A stretch of DNA of 41,083 bases from Methylobacterium sp. Lineage in GTDB: Bacteria > Pseudomonadota > Alphaproteobacteria > Rhizobiales > Beijerinckiaceae. Location: positions 1 through 41,083 of the forward strand of contig NZ_JAQGKL010000224.1 of assembly GCF_028290105.1 (NCBI RefSeq), in the 5' to 3' direction. Numbering within the stretch: position 1 is the stretch's first letter; each line of letters starts with the position of its first letter. The notes below the pieces were generated by a model. That model ran no database searches, had not been told where the DNA came from, and saw only the letters and a list, made by a program, of their open reading frames with translations. Positions 33,586 through 39,986 of this stretch are shown here, piece by piece. The position numbers and the translations under genes are program-made.

Positions 33586-34953
33586 TCAGCCGTAGGCGGC
33601 GGCCGCCCGCGCGCTGCCGGGCTCGGCCACCGACAGGCCGGCATCCACGTATTCGTTGAGCTTGTTGCGCAGGGTCCGGATCGAGATCCCGAGGATCTTG
33701 GCGGCATGGGTCCGGTTGCCGAGGCAATGGTCCAGGGTGTCGAGGATGAGGTCGCACTCGACCTGCGCCACGGTTTGGCCGACGAGGCCCCGGGTCGCGG
33801 CCTCGGCCACCCGGGCGGCGCGCTCGGCGGGGCCGGCCGAGACCGGCGCGATGCTGTCGCCCTCGGGCGTAAGGATCGCATCCGCGCCGATCTCCGAGCC
33901 CGAGGCGAGCAGCACCGCGCGGTGCAGGGTGTTCTCGAGTTCGCGCACGTTGCCGCGCCACGGGTTGGCCCGCACCAGCCCCTGCGCCTCAGCGCTGAGG
34001 GGCCGCACCGGCACCCCGTTCACCTCGGCGTATTTCCGGGCGAAATGGGCGGCGAGTTCGAGGATGTCGGCGGGGCGCTCGCGAAGCGCCGGAAGGCGCA
34101 GGTGGACCACGTTGAGCCGATAATAGAGGTCCTCGCGAAACGTGCCCTTGCGGACCTCCTCGACGAGGTTGCGGTTCGAGGTGGCGAGCACGCGGATGTC
34201 GACCTTCACCGGCGCCGTGCCGCCGACGCGGTCGATGACCCGCTCCTGGAGGGCGCGCAGCAGTTTCGACTGCAGCCGCACGTCCATCTCCGAGATCTCG
34301 TCGAGGAGCAGCGTGCCGCCATGGGCCTCCTCGAATCGGCCGATCCGCCGCGCGACCGCGCCCGTGAAGGCGCCCTTCTCGTGGCCGAACAGCTCGGATT
34401 CGAGCAGCGCCTCGGGGATCGCCGCGCAGTTCACGGAGACGAAGGGCCGGTTGGCGCGGTTCGACTTGCCGTGGACGTGGCGGGCCAGCACCTCCTTGCC
34501 GGTTCCGCTCTCGCCGGTGATGAGCACCGAGGCCTCGGAGCGCGCCACCTGCTCGGCGAGCTTGACCACCTTCTCCATGGAGGCGTCGCGCCAGACGAAG
34601 GCACGGCCGTCCTCTGAGACCGCCTGCAGCACCGCCGCGATCAGCTCCGGGTCCGGCGGCAGGGGGATGTATTCGCGCGCGCCGGCCTGGATCGCCGCCA
34701 CGGCCGCCTTGGCGTCGGTGGCGACCCCGCAGGCGATGACGGGGGTGCGGATGCGCTCGTCGGCCAGTGCCGTGACGAGGTCGCGGATGGCGAGGCCGAC
34801 ATCCATCATGATGAGGTCGGCGCCCTTGGCCCGCAGCACCGCGAGGCCCTGCGCGAGGCTTTCCGCGTTGGTGACGGCCGCGCCCCGGTTCATGGCGATC
34901 TTGGAGGCGGTGATCAGCTCTCCGTTGAGCCGTCCGATGATGAGAAGCCGCAT
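33586..34953 (-). CDS. flbD: Sigma-54-dependent flagellar regulator FlbD
   Basis: A 455-residue NtrC-family activator that drives late flagellar promoters with sigma-54 RNA polymerase and represses the early fliF promoter in Caulobacter. The N-terminal domain (1-118) is receiver-like but lacks the acidic pair near the start, although Asp51 and neighbours remain (DLIMMDVG) and the conserved Lys is missing (YIPLPP). The AAA+ domain shows GESGTGKE (147-154, Walker A), the sigma-54 contact GAFTGA (194-199) and GTLLLDEISEM (Walker B). A FIS-type HTH closes the protein (NRTHAAKILGISIRTLRNKLNEY). It follows fliN on the same strand, as in Caulobacter. Confidence 0.95.
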   Translation of the reverse strand: MRLLIIGRLNGELITASKIAMNRGAAVTNAESLAQGLAVLRAKGADLIMMDVGLAIRDLVTALADERIRTPVIACGVATDAKAAVAAIQAGAREYIPLPPDPELIAAVLQAVSEDGRAFVWRDASMEKVVKLAEQVARSEASVLITGESGTGKEVLARHVHGKSNRANRPFVSVNCAAIPEALLESELFGHEKGAFTGAVARRIGRFEEAHGGTLLLDEISEMDVRLQSKLLRALQERVIDRVGGTAPVKVDIRVLATSNRNLVEEVRKGTFREDLYYRLNVVHLRLPALRERPADILELAAHFARKYAEVNGVPVRPLSAEAQGLVRANPWRGNVRELENTLHRAVLLASGSEIGADAILTPEGDSIAPVSAGPAERAARVAEAATRGLVGQTVAQVECDLILDTLDHCLGNRTHAAKILGISIRTLRNKLNEYVDAGLSVAEPGSARAAAAYG

Positions 34954-35020
34954 GGCGCCGTGTCTCCGTCAGGGCTGGGCTTCGCGCGAAGCGCGACGGC
35001 CCGAAAAAATGGTCTGGGGC

Positions 35021-35365
35021 TCAGTGGTCGCTCTTGATGATCTCGGTCATCGTCACGCCGAGTCGGTCCTCGACGAGCACGACCTCGCCGCGCGCCACGA
35101 GGCGGTTGTTGACGAAGATGTCGATGGCCTCGCCGACCTTGCGGTCGAGTTCCAGCACGGCGCCGGGCTGCAGGCGCAGCAGGTCGCCGATCGGCATGCG
35201 CGAGGAGCCGAGCACCGCCGAGACCATCACGGGCACGTCGAAGACCTGCTCGAGGTCGGAGGCACTCTTGGGCGTGGTCGGCGTGTCGCGAATCGACTCG
35301 GTTCCGAGCCCGTCGAAGGAGGCGTCGTTTCCGTTGAGTTGCGGCAGGCTGAAATCGTCGGACAT
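35021..35365 (-). CDS. fliN: Flagellar motor switch protein FliN
   Basis: A 114-residue component of the C-ring that binds CheY and helps switch rotation. An acidic N-terminal extension (DFSLPQLNGNDASF) leads to the FliN/SpoA domain, VFDVPVMVSAVLGSSRMPIGDLLRLQPGAVLELDR with VNNRLVARGEVVLVEDRLGV, the conserved core. The ATG at 35365 gives MSDDFSLPQL; longer frames overlap fliH. It lies 25 bases downstream of fliH and 67 bases upstream of flbD. Confidence 0.96.
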   Translation of the reverse strand: MSDDFSLPQLNGNDASFDGLGTESIRDTPTTPKSASDLEQVFDVPVMVSAVLGSSRMPIGDLLRLQPGAVLELDRKVGEAIDIFVNNRLVARGEVVLVEDRLGVTMTEIIKSDH

Positions 35366-35390
35366 GGGGAGCTTTTCCGGATTCGATCGA

Positions 35391-35990
35391 TCAGGTGGGG
35401 ATGCCGACGGCATCGAGAACGGCGGCCTCGATGCGGGCGCGGTCGCGCACCACACCGCCATCGGCCCATTCCATGCGGGCGTCGCCGGGGGCCAGATCCG
35501 GTTCGCCGATCACGACGAGGCGGCCCTCGAAACCGCGCTCGCGGGCGAGACGCTTCACCAGGGCCTCCGCGTCGTCGATGAGGCTCTCGTGGACCCGCAC
35601 CACGAGGTGGGGCACGCCGCGAAGGTGCTGCAGAGCGGCGCGGGCTGCGTCGCCGATGGCGGCCAGGGGATGCGCGTCGAGGGCCTCGCCGGCGATCTTG
35701 CGCGCCAGCGCGACGGCGAAATCCATCGCCTCGTCCTCGCGGGCCCGGTCGCGGGCATCCGACTGGCCGATCAGGCCGGCGGCGGCGAGGCCGAGCCGGG
35801 TAATGGCATCGGACAACCGCGCCTGGATCTGCTGCTCGGCCAGGGACTGGCCCTCGCGCAGGCCGCGGGCATGGCCCTCCGCCTCGGCGCGCGCCACGGC
35901 TTCCGCCTGGGCGGCGGCTTCGCGGGCGTTCGACGGGTTGTCCGCGCGGGGGCGGAAATCGGTGTCGAACAGGAAGCGACGCGCGTTCAA
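35391..35990 (-). CDS. fliH: FliH/FlbE-like flagellar export regulator
   Basis: A 199-residue protein in the place of flbE between fliG and fliN in Caulobacter. It is mostly a helical, Ala/Arg/Glu-rich N-terminal half (REAAAQAEAVARAEAEGHARGLREG) and a C-terminal domain (VPHLVVRVHESLIDDAEALV, GRLVVIGEPDLAPGDARMEW) typical of FliH/HrpE/YscL. FliH controls the FliI ATPase. The best start is a TTG at 35990 that overlaps the fliG stop as TTGA, giving MNARRFLFDTDFRPRA; no ATG or GTG lies within the first 50 codons. Unusual start, strong context. Confidence 0.85.
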   Translation of the reverse strand: MNARRFLFDTDFRPRADNPSNAREAAAQAEAVARAEAEGHARGLREGQSLAEQQIQARLSDAITRLGLAAAGLIGQSDARDRAREDEAMDFAVALARKIAGEALDAHPLAAIGDAARAALQHLRGVPHLVVRVHESLIDDAEALVKRLARERGFEGRLVVIGEPDLAPGDARMEWADGGVVRDRARIEAAVLDAVGIPT

Positions 35991-37039
35991 TAGACCAGCT
36001 CCTCCTCGCCGCTCGACTTGGCGATCATGATCTCGCCCTTCTCGGCCAGCTCCTTGGCGAGTTCCGTCATCTTGGCCTGAGCCTCGTCGACGTCCTTCAG
36101 GCGGATGGGCCCGAGGGATTCCATCTCGTCGGTGATGTTCTTGGCCGCGCGGGTGGACATGTTCCGGAGGAAGAACCCGCGCACGCGCTCGTCGGCGCCC
36201 TTCAGGGCCCGGCACAGGGTCTCGTTGTCGATCTTGCGCAGGAGGGTCTGCACGCTGCCGGCATCGAGCTTGAGGAGGTCCTCGAAGGTGAACATGAGCT
36301 GGCGGATCTTCTTGGCCGAGCCCCGGTTGGCCTGGTCCAGGGCCGTGAGGAAGCGCCCTTCCGTCTGGCGGTCCAAGGCGTTGAAGACGTCGGCCATGAG
36401 TTCGTGCGCGTCGCGCCGGGTGGTCTGCGCGATGGTCGAGACGAACTCGACGCGCAGGGTCTCCTCAATGTGTCGCAGGGCCTCCTTCTGCACGGTCTCC
36501 ATCCGCAGCATCCGGTTGAGGACGTCGATGGCGAAGTCCTCCGGCAGGATGGTGAGCACCTTGGCGGCGTAGTCGGAGCGGACCTTGGAGAGCACCACCG
36601 CCACGGTCTGCGGGTACTCGTTGCGCAGGAACGAAGCCAGGATCTCGGGGTCGATCTGGGTCAGGCTCGCCCAGACGCGCTTGCCGGAGGCGCCCTTGAT
36701 CTCCGCCATGATCGCCGAGACCTGGTCGGTGGGGAAGATCTTGAGGAGGAGCGACTCTGTCCGCTCGAAATTCGACGTGATGCCGCCGCCCGTCGACAGG
36801 CGGGAGACGAAATCGACGATCAGCCGCTCGACGGTCTCGGCTTCCAGGGAGCCGAGCTGCACCATGGCGTGCGAGACGAGCTTGACCTCGTCCTCGTCGA
36901 GCATCTGCCAGATCGGAGCGCCCTCGCTCTCGCCGAGCAGCAGCAGCAGGGCAGCGGCACGCTGCGCGCCGGTCATGGCGCCGAAGGCGCCGTTGCTGCC
37001 TTTTGCGAGTTCCGCCTGAATGTTCAGTCCGGAGGACAT
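35987..37039 (-). CDS. fliG: Flagellar motor switch protein FliG
   Basis: A 350-residue rotor protein linking the MS ring to the C-ring and interacting with the stator. The N-terminal domain contains GAMTGAQRAAALLLLLGE, the middle domain NEYPQTVAVVLSKVRSDYAAKVLTILP (EHPQ-type region), and the C-terminal torque helix carries ETLCRALKGADERVRGFFLRNMSTRAAKNITDEMESLGPIRLKDVDEAQ, with the charged residues of the torque face. It lies 42 bases after fliF and overlaps fliH by four bases. Confidence 0.97.
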   Translation of the reverse strand: MSSGLNIQAELAKGSNGAFGAMTGAQRAAALLLLLGESEGAPIWQMLDEDEVKLVSHAMVQLGSLEAETVERLIVDFVSRLSTGGGITSNFERTESLLLKIFPTDQVSAIMAEIKGASGKRVWASLTQIDPEILASFLRNEYPQTVAVVLSKVRSDYAAKVLTILPEDFAIDVLNRMLRMETVQKEALRHIEETLRVEFVSTIAQTTRRDAHELMADVFNALDRQTEGRFLTALDQANRGSAKKIRQLMFTFEDLLKLDAGSVQTLLRKIDNETLCRALKGADERVRGFFLRNMSTRAAKNITDEMESLGPIRLKDVDEAQAKMTELAKELAEKGEIMIAKSSGEEELVY

Positions 37040-37081
37040 GGCTCTAGCGCCTTACGCGGTTTGGACGGGGACGGGCGGGCA

Positions 37082-38707
37082 TCAGTTCTCGTGAATCCAG
37101 TTGCGGAGCACTTCGACGGTCTCGCTCGGGCTGGCGCGGACCATGTCGACCACGCGCTGGACCGTTTCGGCCTGGACCTTGCCGTTGAGCTGGGCGAAGT
37201 CGACGAGGCGTGCGGTCGGGTTGTCGGGCGGCACCAGCATCGCCTCGGCGCCCGCCGTGGCCCCGGCCGGGCCGGCCCCCGAGACCAGGGCGATCTGGAT
37301 CGGCTCGGAGGTCAGCACCTTCTTGAGCAGCGGACGCACCACCGCCATCAGGACGATCAGCGTCAGCATGGTGAGCACGGCGAGTTCCACGATCCGCATC
37401 ACCTCCTCCTTCGAGGGGGCGAGCATCGACTGGATCAGGCTCGGCTCGACGAATTCGGCCTGGGCGGGCATCTCGGCAAAGCGCAGGTTGACCACTTCGA
37501 CCTGGTCGCCGCGCCCCTTGTCGAAGCCGATGGCGGTGCGCACCAGGGCGGCGATGCGGTCGACCTCCGCCGCCGGGCGGGCCTGGTAGACCGGCTTGCC
37601 GTCCGGACCCGGCACGTAGGCGCCGTCGACGACCACCGCCACCGAGAGGCGCTTGACCCGACCGCCCTCGGCGACCTCGGTCTTCGTCACCCGGGAGATC
37701 TCGTAGTTGGTGGTCTCCTCGTTCTTGTTCGTCGTGTCCTTCTGGGTCGGGGTCTGGCCCGGCTGGTTGGCGCCGGGCAATTCGTTGCCGATGCTGACCG
37801 CACCCTCGGTGCCGCCGGTCAGGGAATTCTCGCTGCGGGTCTGGGTGGAGCGCACCACCCGGCTCTCCGGATCGTAGCTCTCGGAGCGGCTCTCGATGCG
37901 GTTGAGGTCGAGCTCGGCGCTGACCTGGACGCGGGCGCGTCCCGAGCCGACGATGCCGGCGACGATCTCCTCGATCTGCGAGCGCAGGCGTCGCTCGATG
38001 CCGACCTGCTTCTCCTCCATGCCGGCGCCGGTCTCGGCCTCGGCGCCGCGCGCGCCGTCGGCCAGCAGGCGTCCGCGCTCGTCCACGATGGAGACCCGCT
38101 CGGGCTTCAGGCCCTCGACGGCGGACGCCGTCAGGTGTCGGATGGCCCGCACCTGCGAGGGATCGAGATCGCCCATCAGCTTGAGCACGATGGCGGCGCT
38201 CGGGGTCTCGCGGTCGCGCTCGAACAGGCGGCGCTCCGGGATCACGAGGTGGACGCGCGCGGCCTGGACCCGGCCGATGGCCCGGATCGAGCGGGAAAGC
38301 TCGCCTTCGAGCGCCCGGAGGTGGTTCACGTTCTGGACGAAGTTGGTGGAGGAAAAGGCGTCGCCCTTGTCGAAGATCTCGTAGCCGACGCCGGCCGCGC
38401 TCGGCAGGCCCTTGCCGGCCAGGTCCATGCGCAGGCGCGGGAGGTCGGCGCGCGGGGCCATGATGGTCTGGCCCGCGTCGCCCTTGGTCTCGTACTTGAT
38501 GCCGCGCGCGTCGAGATCGCGGATCACGGAGGAGGAATCCGACATCGACAGGTCGGCGAACAGGACGCCCATGTCGGGCTTCGAGACGCGCAGGATCACG
38601 AAGGCGAAGAACCCGATCAGCGTCATCGTGACGGCGGCCATGGCGGCCAGACGCGCCGGGCCCAACTTGGTCACGAGATCGAGGACCGGTTTCACGAAAC
38701 GACGCAC
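37082..38707 (-). CDS. fliF: Flagellar MS-ring protein FliF
   Basis: A 541-residue membrane protein forming the MS ring. It has an N-terminal helix (LAAMAAVTMTLIGFFAFVIL) and a C-terminal helix (LAVLTMLTLIVLMAVVRPLLKKVL); between them is a periplasmic region with RBM domains (SKPDMGVLFADLSMSDSSSVIRDLDARGI, QAARVHLVIPERRLFERDRETPSAAIVL). The last 50 residues (VDMVRASPSETVEVLRNWIHEN) are the FliG-binding tail. It is the first gene of a minus-strand operon fliF-fliG-fliH-fliN-flbD. Confidence 0.97.
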   Translation of the reverse strand: MRRFVKPVLDLVTKLGPARLAAMAAVTMTLIGFFAFVILRVSKPDMGVLFADLSMSDSSSVIRDLDARGIKYETKGDAGQTIMAPRADLPRLRMDLAGKGLPSAAGVGYEIFDKGDAFSSTNFVQNVNHLRALEGELSRSIRAIGRVQAARVHLVIPERRLFERDRETPSAAIVLKLMGDLDPSQVRAIRHLTASAVEGLKPERVSIVDERGRLLADGARGAEAETGAGMEEKQVGIERRLRSQIEEIVAGIVGSGRARVQVSAELDLNRIESRSESYDPESRVVRSTQTRSENSLTGGTEGAVSIGNELPGANQPGQTPTQKDTTNKNEETTNYEISRVTKTEVAEGGRVKRLSVAVVVDGAYVPGPDGKPVYQARPAAEVDRIAALVRTAIGFDKGRGDQVEVVNLRFAEMPAQAEFVEPSLIQSMLAPSKEEVMRIVELAVLTMLTLIVLMAVVRPLLKKVLTSEPIQIALVSGAGPAGATAGAEAMLVPPDNPTARLVDFAQLNGKVQAETVQRVVDMVRASPSETVEVLRNWIHEN

Positions 38708-38745
38708 CCACCCGAGCCGCGGCGACGGACCCTCCGCGCTCGCTC

Positions 38746-38758
38746 GGCAAAATTTGCC
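38746..38758. promoter_or_regulatory. 13-bp palindrome in the fliF promoter, candidate FlbD (ftr-like) operator
   Basis: GGCAAAATTTGCC is an inverted repeat (GGCAAA, one base, TTTGCC) located 39-51 bases upstream of the fliF start, ten bases before the CtrA-like box. In Caulobacter the fliF promoter carries a FlbD site (ftr) with a CGGC...AA...GC core near the transcription start where FlbD represses. The position and base composition fit such a site; identification is inference. Confidence 0.5.
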
Positions 38759-38767
38759 CGGGTCGTG

Positions 38768-38783
38768 GTTAGCGTGACGTTAA
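38768..38783 (-). promoter_or_regulatory. CtrA-like box upstream of fliF
   Basis: On the minus strand the sequence reads TTAA-CGTCACG-CTAAC, that is, TTAA-N7-CTAA against the CtrA consensus TTAA-N7-TTAA (one mismatch). It lies 61-76 bases upstream of the fliF ATG, suitable for the -35 region of a CtrA-activated early flagellar promoter. The presence of SciP next door supports a CtrA network in this organism. Confidence 0.6.
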
Positions 38784-38833
38784 CAAATCCACACGAGACC
38801 GGATGGAAGACGTCTCGACAGGGGCGCGAAACG

Positions 38834-38869
38834 CGAAAGCCGCGCCCAGGCGACCGGGCGCGGCTTTCG
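38834..38869. terminator. Strong hairpin between sciP and fliF
   Basis: CGAAAGCCGCGCCC pairs perfectly with GGGCGCGGCTTTCG (14-bp stem) around the eight-base loop AGGCGACC. It lies 51-86 bases downstream of the sciP stop and upstream of fliF. The stem carries GAAAG at its base and is followed on the minus strand by CGTTTCGC, so it looks like a factor-independent terminator for sciP that separates it from the fliF promoter. Confidence 0.75.
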
Positions 38870-38919
38870 ATGCGAAGAGGGACCATCCGGGACACGGGGT
38901 CGGCCCGGCGGCCGTCGTC

Positions 38920-39195
38920 TCAGTGTCGGTAGTGCTGGATGCGCGTGGTGCGCAGGCCGGCCAGACCGTGCTGATCGATGGAGAACTGCCAGCTCAGGAA
39001 TTCCTCGGTGGTGAGGGTGTATCGCTGGCAGGCTTCCTCCAGGCTGAGCAATCCGCCCCTGACGGCGGCGACCACTTCGGCCTTGCGACGGATCACCCAT
39101 CGCCGCGTGGTGGTCGGCGGAAGATCCGCAATGGTTAACGGACTTCCATCAGGCCCGATCACGTACTTCACTCTCGGGCGGCTTGGTTCGGTCAT
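38920..39195 (-). CDS. sciP: CtrA inhibitor SciP (DUF1153)
   Basis: A 91-residue DNA-binding protein of the SciP family. The N-terminus MTEPSRPRVKYVIGPDGSPL and the HTH TTRRWVIRRKAEVVAAVRGGLLSLEEACQRYTLTTEEFLSWQ are the family hallmarks, ending in RTTRIQHYRH. In Caulobacter SciP binds CtrA-regulated promoters and blocks CtrA recruitment of polymerase in early S phase. The ATG at 39195 gives the typical start; an upstream frame to 39249 would cover the promoter. A TTAA-N7-TGAA element lies 55 bases upstream. Confidence 0.96.
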   Translation of the reverse strand: MTEPSRPRVKYVIGPDGSPLTIADLPPTTTRRWVIRRKAEVVAAVRGGLLSLEEACQRYTLTTEEFLSWQFSIDQHGLAGLRTTRIQHYRH

Positions 39196-39249
39196 GATAC
39201 GCTCTACAACTCGACTGACCTGTCGAAGTTGGAAGCTAGTTGTATCCAC

Positions 39250-39264
39250 TTAAGATATCTTGAA
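39250..39264. promoter_or_regulatory. CtrA-like half-matched box upstream of sciP
   Basis: TTAA-GATATCT-TGAA, one mismatch from TTAA-N7-TTAA, is centred about 62 bases upstream of the sciP ATG; the core AAGATATCTT is a perfect 10-bp palindrome. In Caulobacter sciP is itself CtrA-activated. Position and spacing fit, but the second half-site is imperfect. Confidence 0.45.
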
Positions 39265-39296
39265 GCGGATCGATCGGATTGGATTCGCCCTGTTCG

Positions 39297-39974
39297 TCAT
39301 GTGGACAACCCTGTGCCGATGTCCTGAACGGTGGAGACTGGGACCCGCGATGTGCCGAGCAGAAGCACCGGTTCCGATCCGCTGAGATCGACCCCGTTCA
39401 CCGTCCCGCTGACCTTGGTGTCGACGGCGATCTTGGTGCCGGTGGCGTCCACCGCGTCGACCTTGATCGAATAGGTGCCGTTGGCGGAGGTGAAGCCGCT
39501 GGAGGAGCGCCCGTCCCAGGCGAAGCTCTGCGCGCCGGCGGCGAGCGCCTTGGTCTGGGTGGCCACGACGTTGCCCTTGGCGTCGCTGATCGTCAGCGTC
39601 GCCTGGGTGGCGGCCCGGGCCGGCGTCAGCGTCCAGGTGGCCGAGCCGTCCTTCAGGGCTGTGGACTTGCCGTCCGCCGTGATCGTCTGGCCGATGAAGC
39701 CGGTGGCGGAGGCGGCACTCGACGATTTGGCGTTGGTCAGGATCGAATCGAGGCGGTCGTTCGACTTCAGCTGCTGCTCGACGCCCGCATATTGCACCAG
39801 CTGCTGCGTGAACTGGTTGGTGTCCATCGGGTCGAGGGGGTTCTGGTTCTTGAGCTGCGTCGTCAGCAGGGTCAGGAACTGCGTGAAGTTGCCCGCGATC
39901 TCCTTGGAAGAGGAACTGGCGGACGCCGCACTGGCTGTTGCCGTACTCGTGAGGCTGGTGATGCCGGAGGCCAT
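39297..39974 (-). CDS. flgD: Flagellar hook assembly (capping) protein FlgD
   Basis: A 225-residue secreted scaffold that caps the growing hook. A Ser/Ala-rich N-terminus precedes the conserved FlgD region (NFTQFLTLLTTQLKNQNPLDPMDTNQFTQQLVQYAGVEQQLKSNDRLDSI), followed by FIGQTITADG and the Ig-like/tudor C-terminal part (QSFAWDGRSSSGFTSANGTYSIKVDAVDATG with the FlgD GxYxxxV signature). It lies 12 bases downstream of fliK, so they form an operon; sciP follows after 101 bases. Confidence 0.95.
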   Translation of the reverse strand: MASGITSLTSTATASAASASSSSKEIAGNFTQFLTLLTTQLKNQNPLDPMDTNQFTQQLVQYAGVEQQLKSNDRLDSILTNAKSSSAASATGFIGQTITADGKSTALKDGSATWTLTPARAATQATLTISDAKGNVVATQTKALAAGAQSFAWDGRSSSGFTSANGTYSIKVDAVDATGTKIAVDTKVSGTVNGVDLSGSEPVLLLGTSRVPVSTVQDIGTGLST

Positions 39975-39986
39975 GGGATCGGTTCC

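Noticed and set aside
34979..34992. 14-bp palindrome GCTTCGCGCGAAGC between fliN and flbD
   Set aside because: A perfect palindrome but with no loop and no T-tract; such CG-rich palindromes arise easily at this GC content.
36404..38932. 842-residue plus-strand open frame opposite fliG and fliF
   Set aside because: It is an antisense shadow with His/Gly/Asp-rich composition; fliG and fliF are certain on the minus strand.
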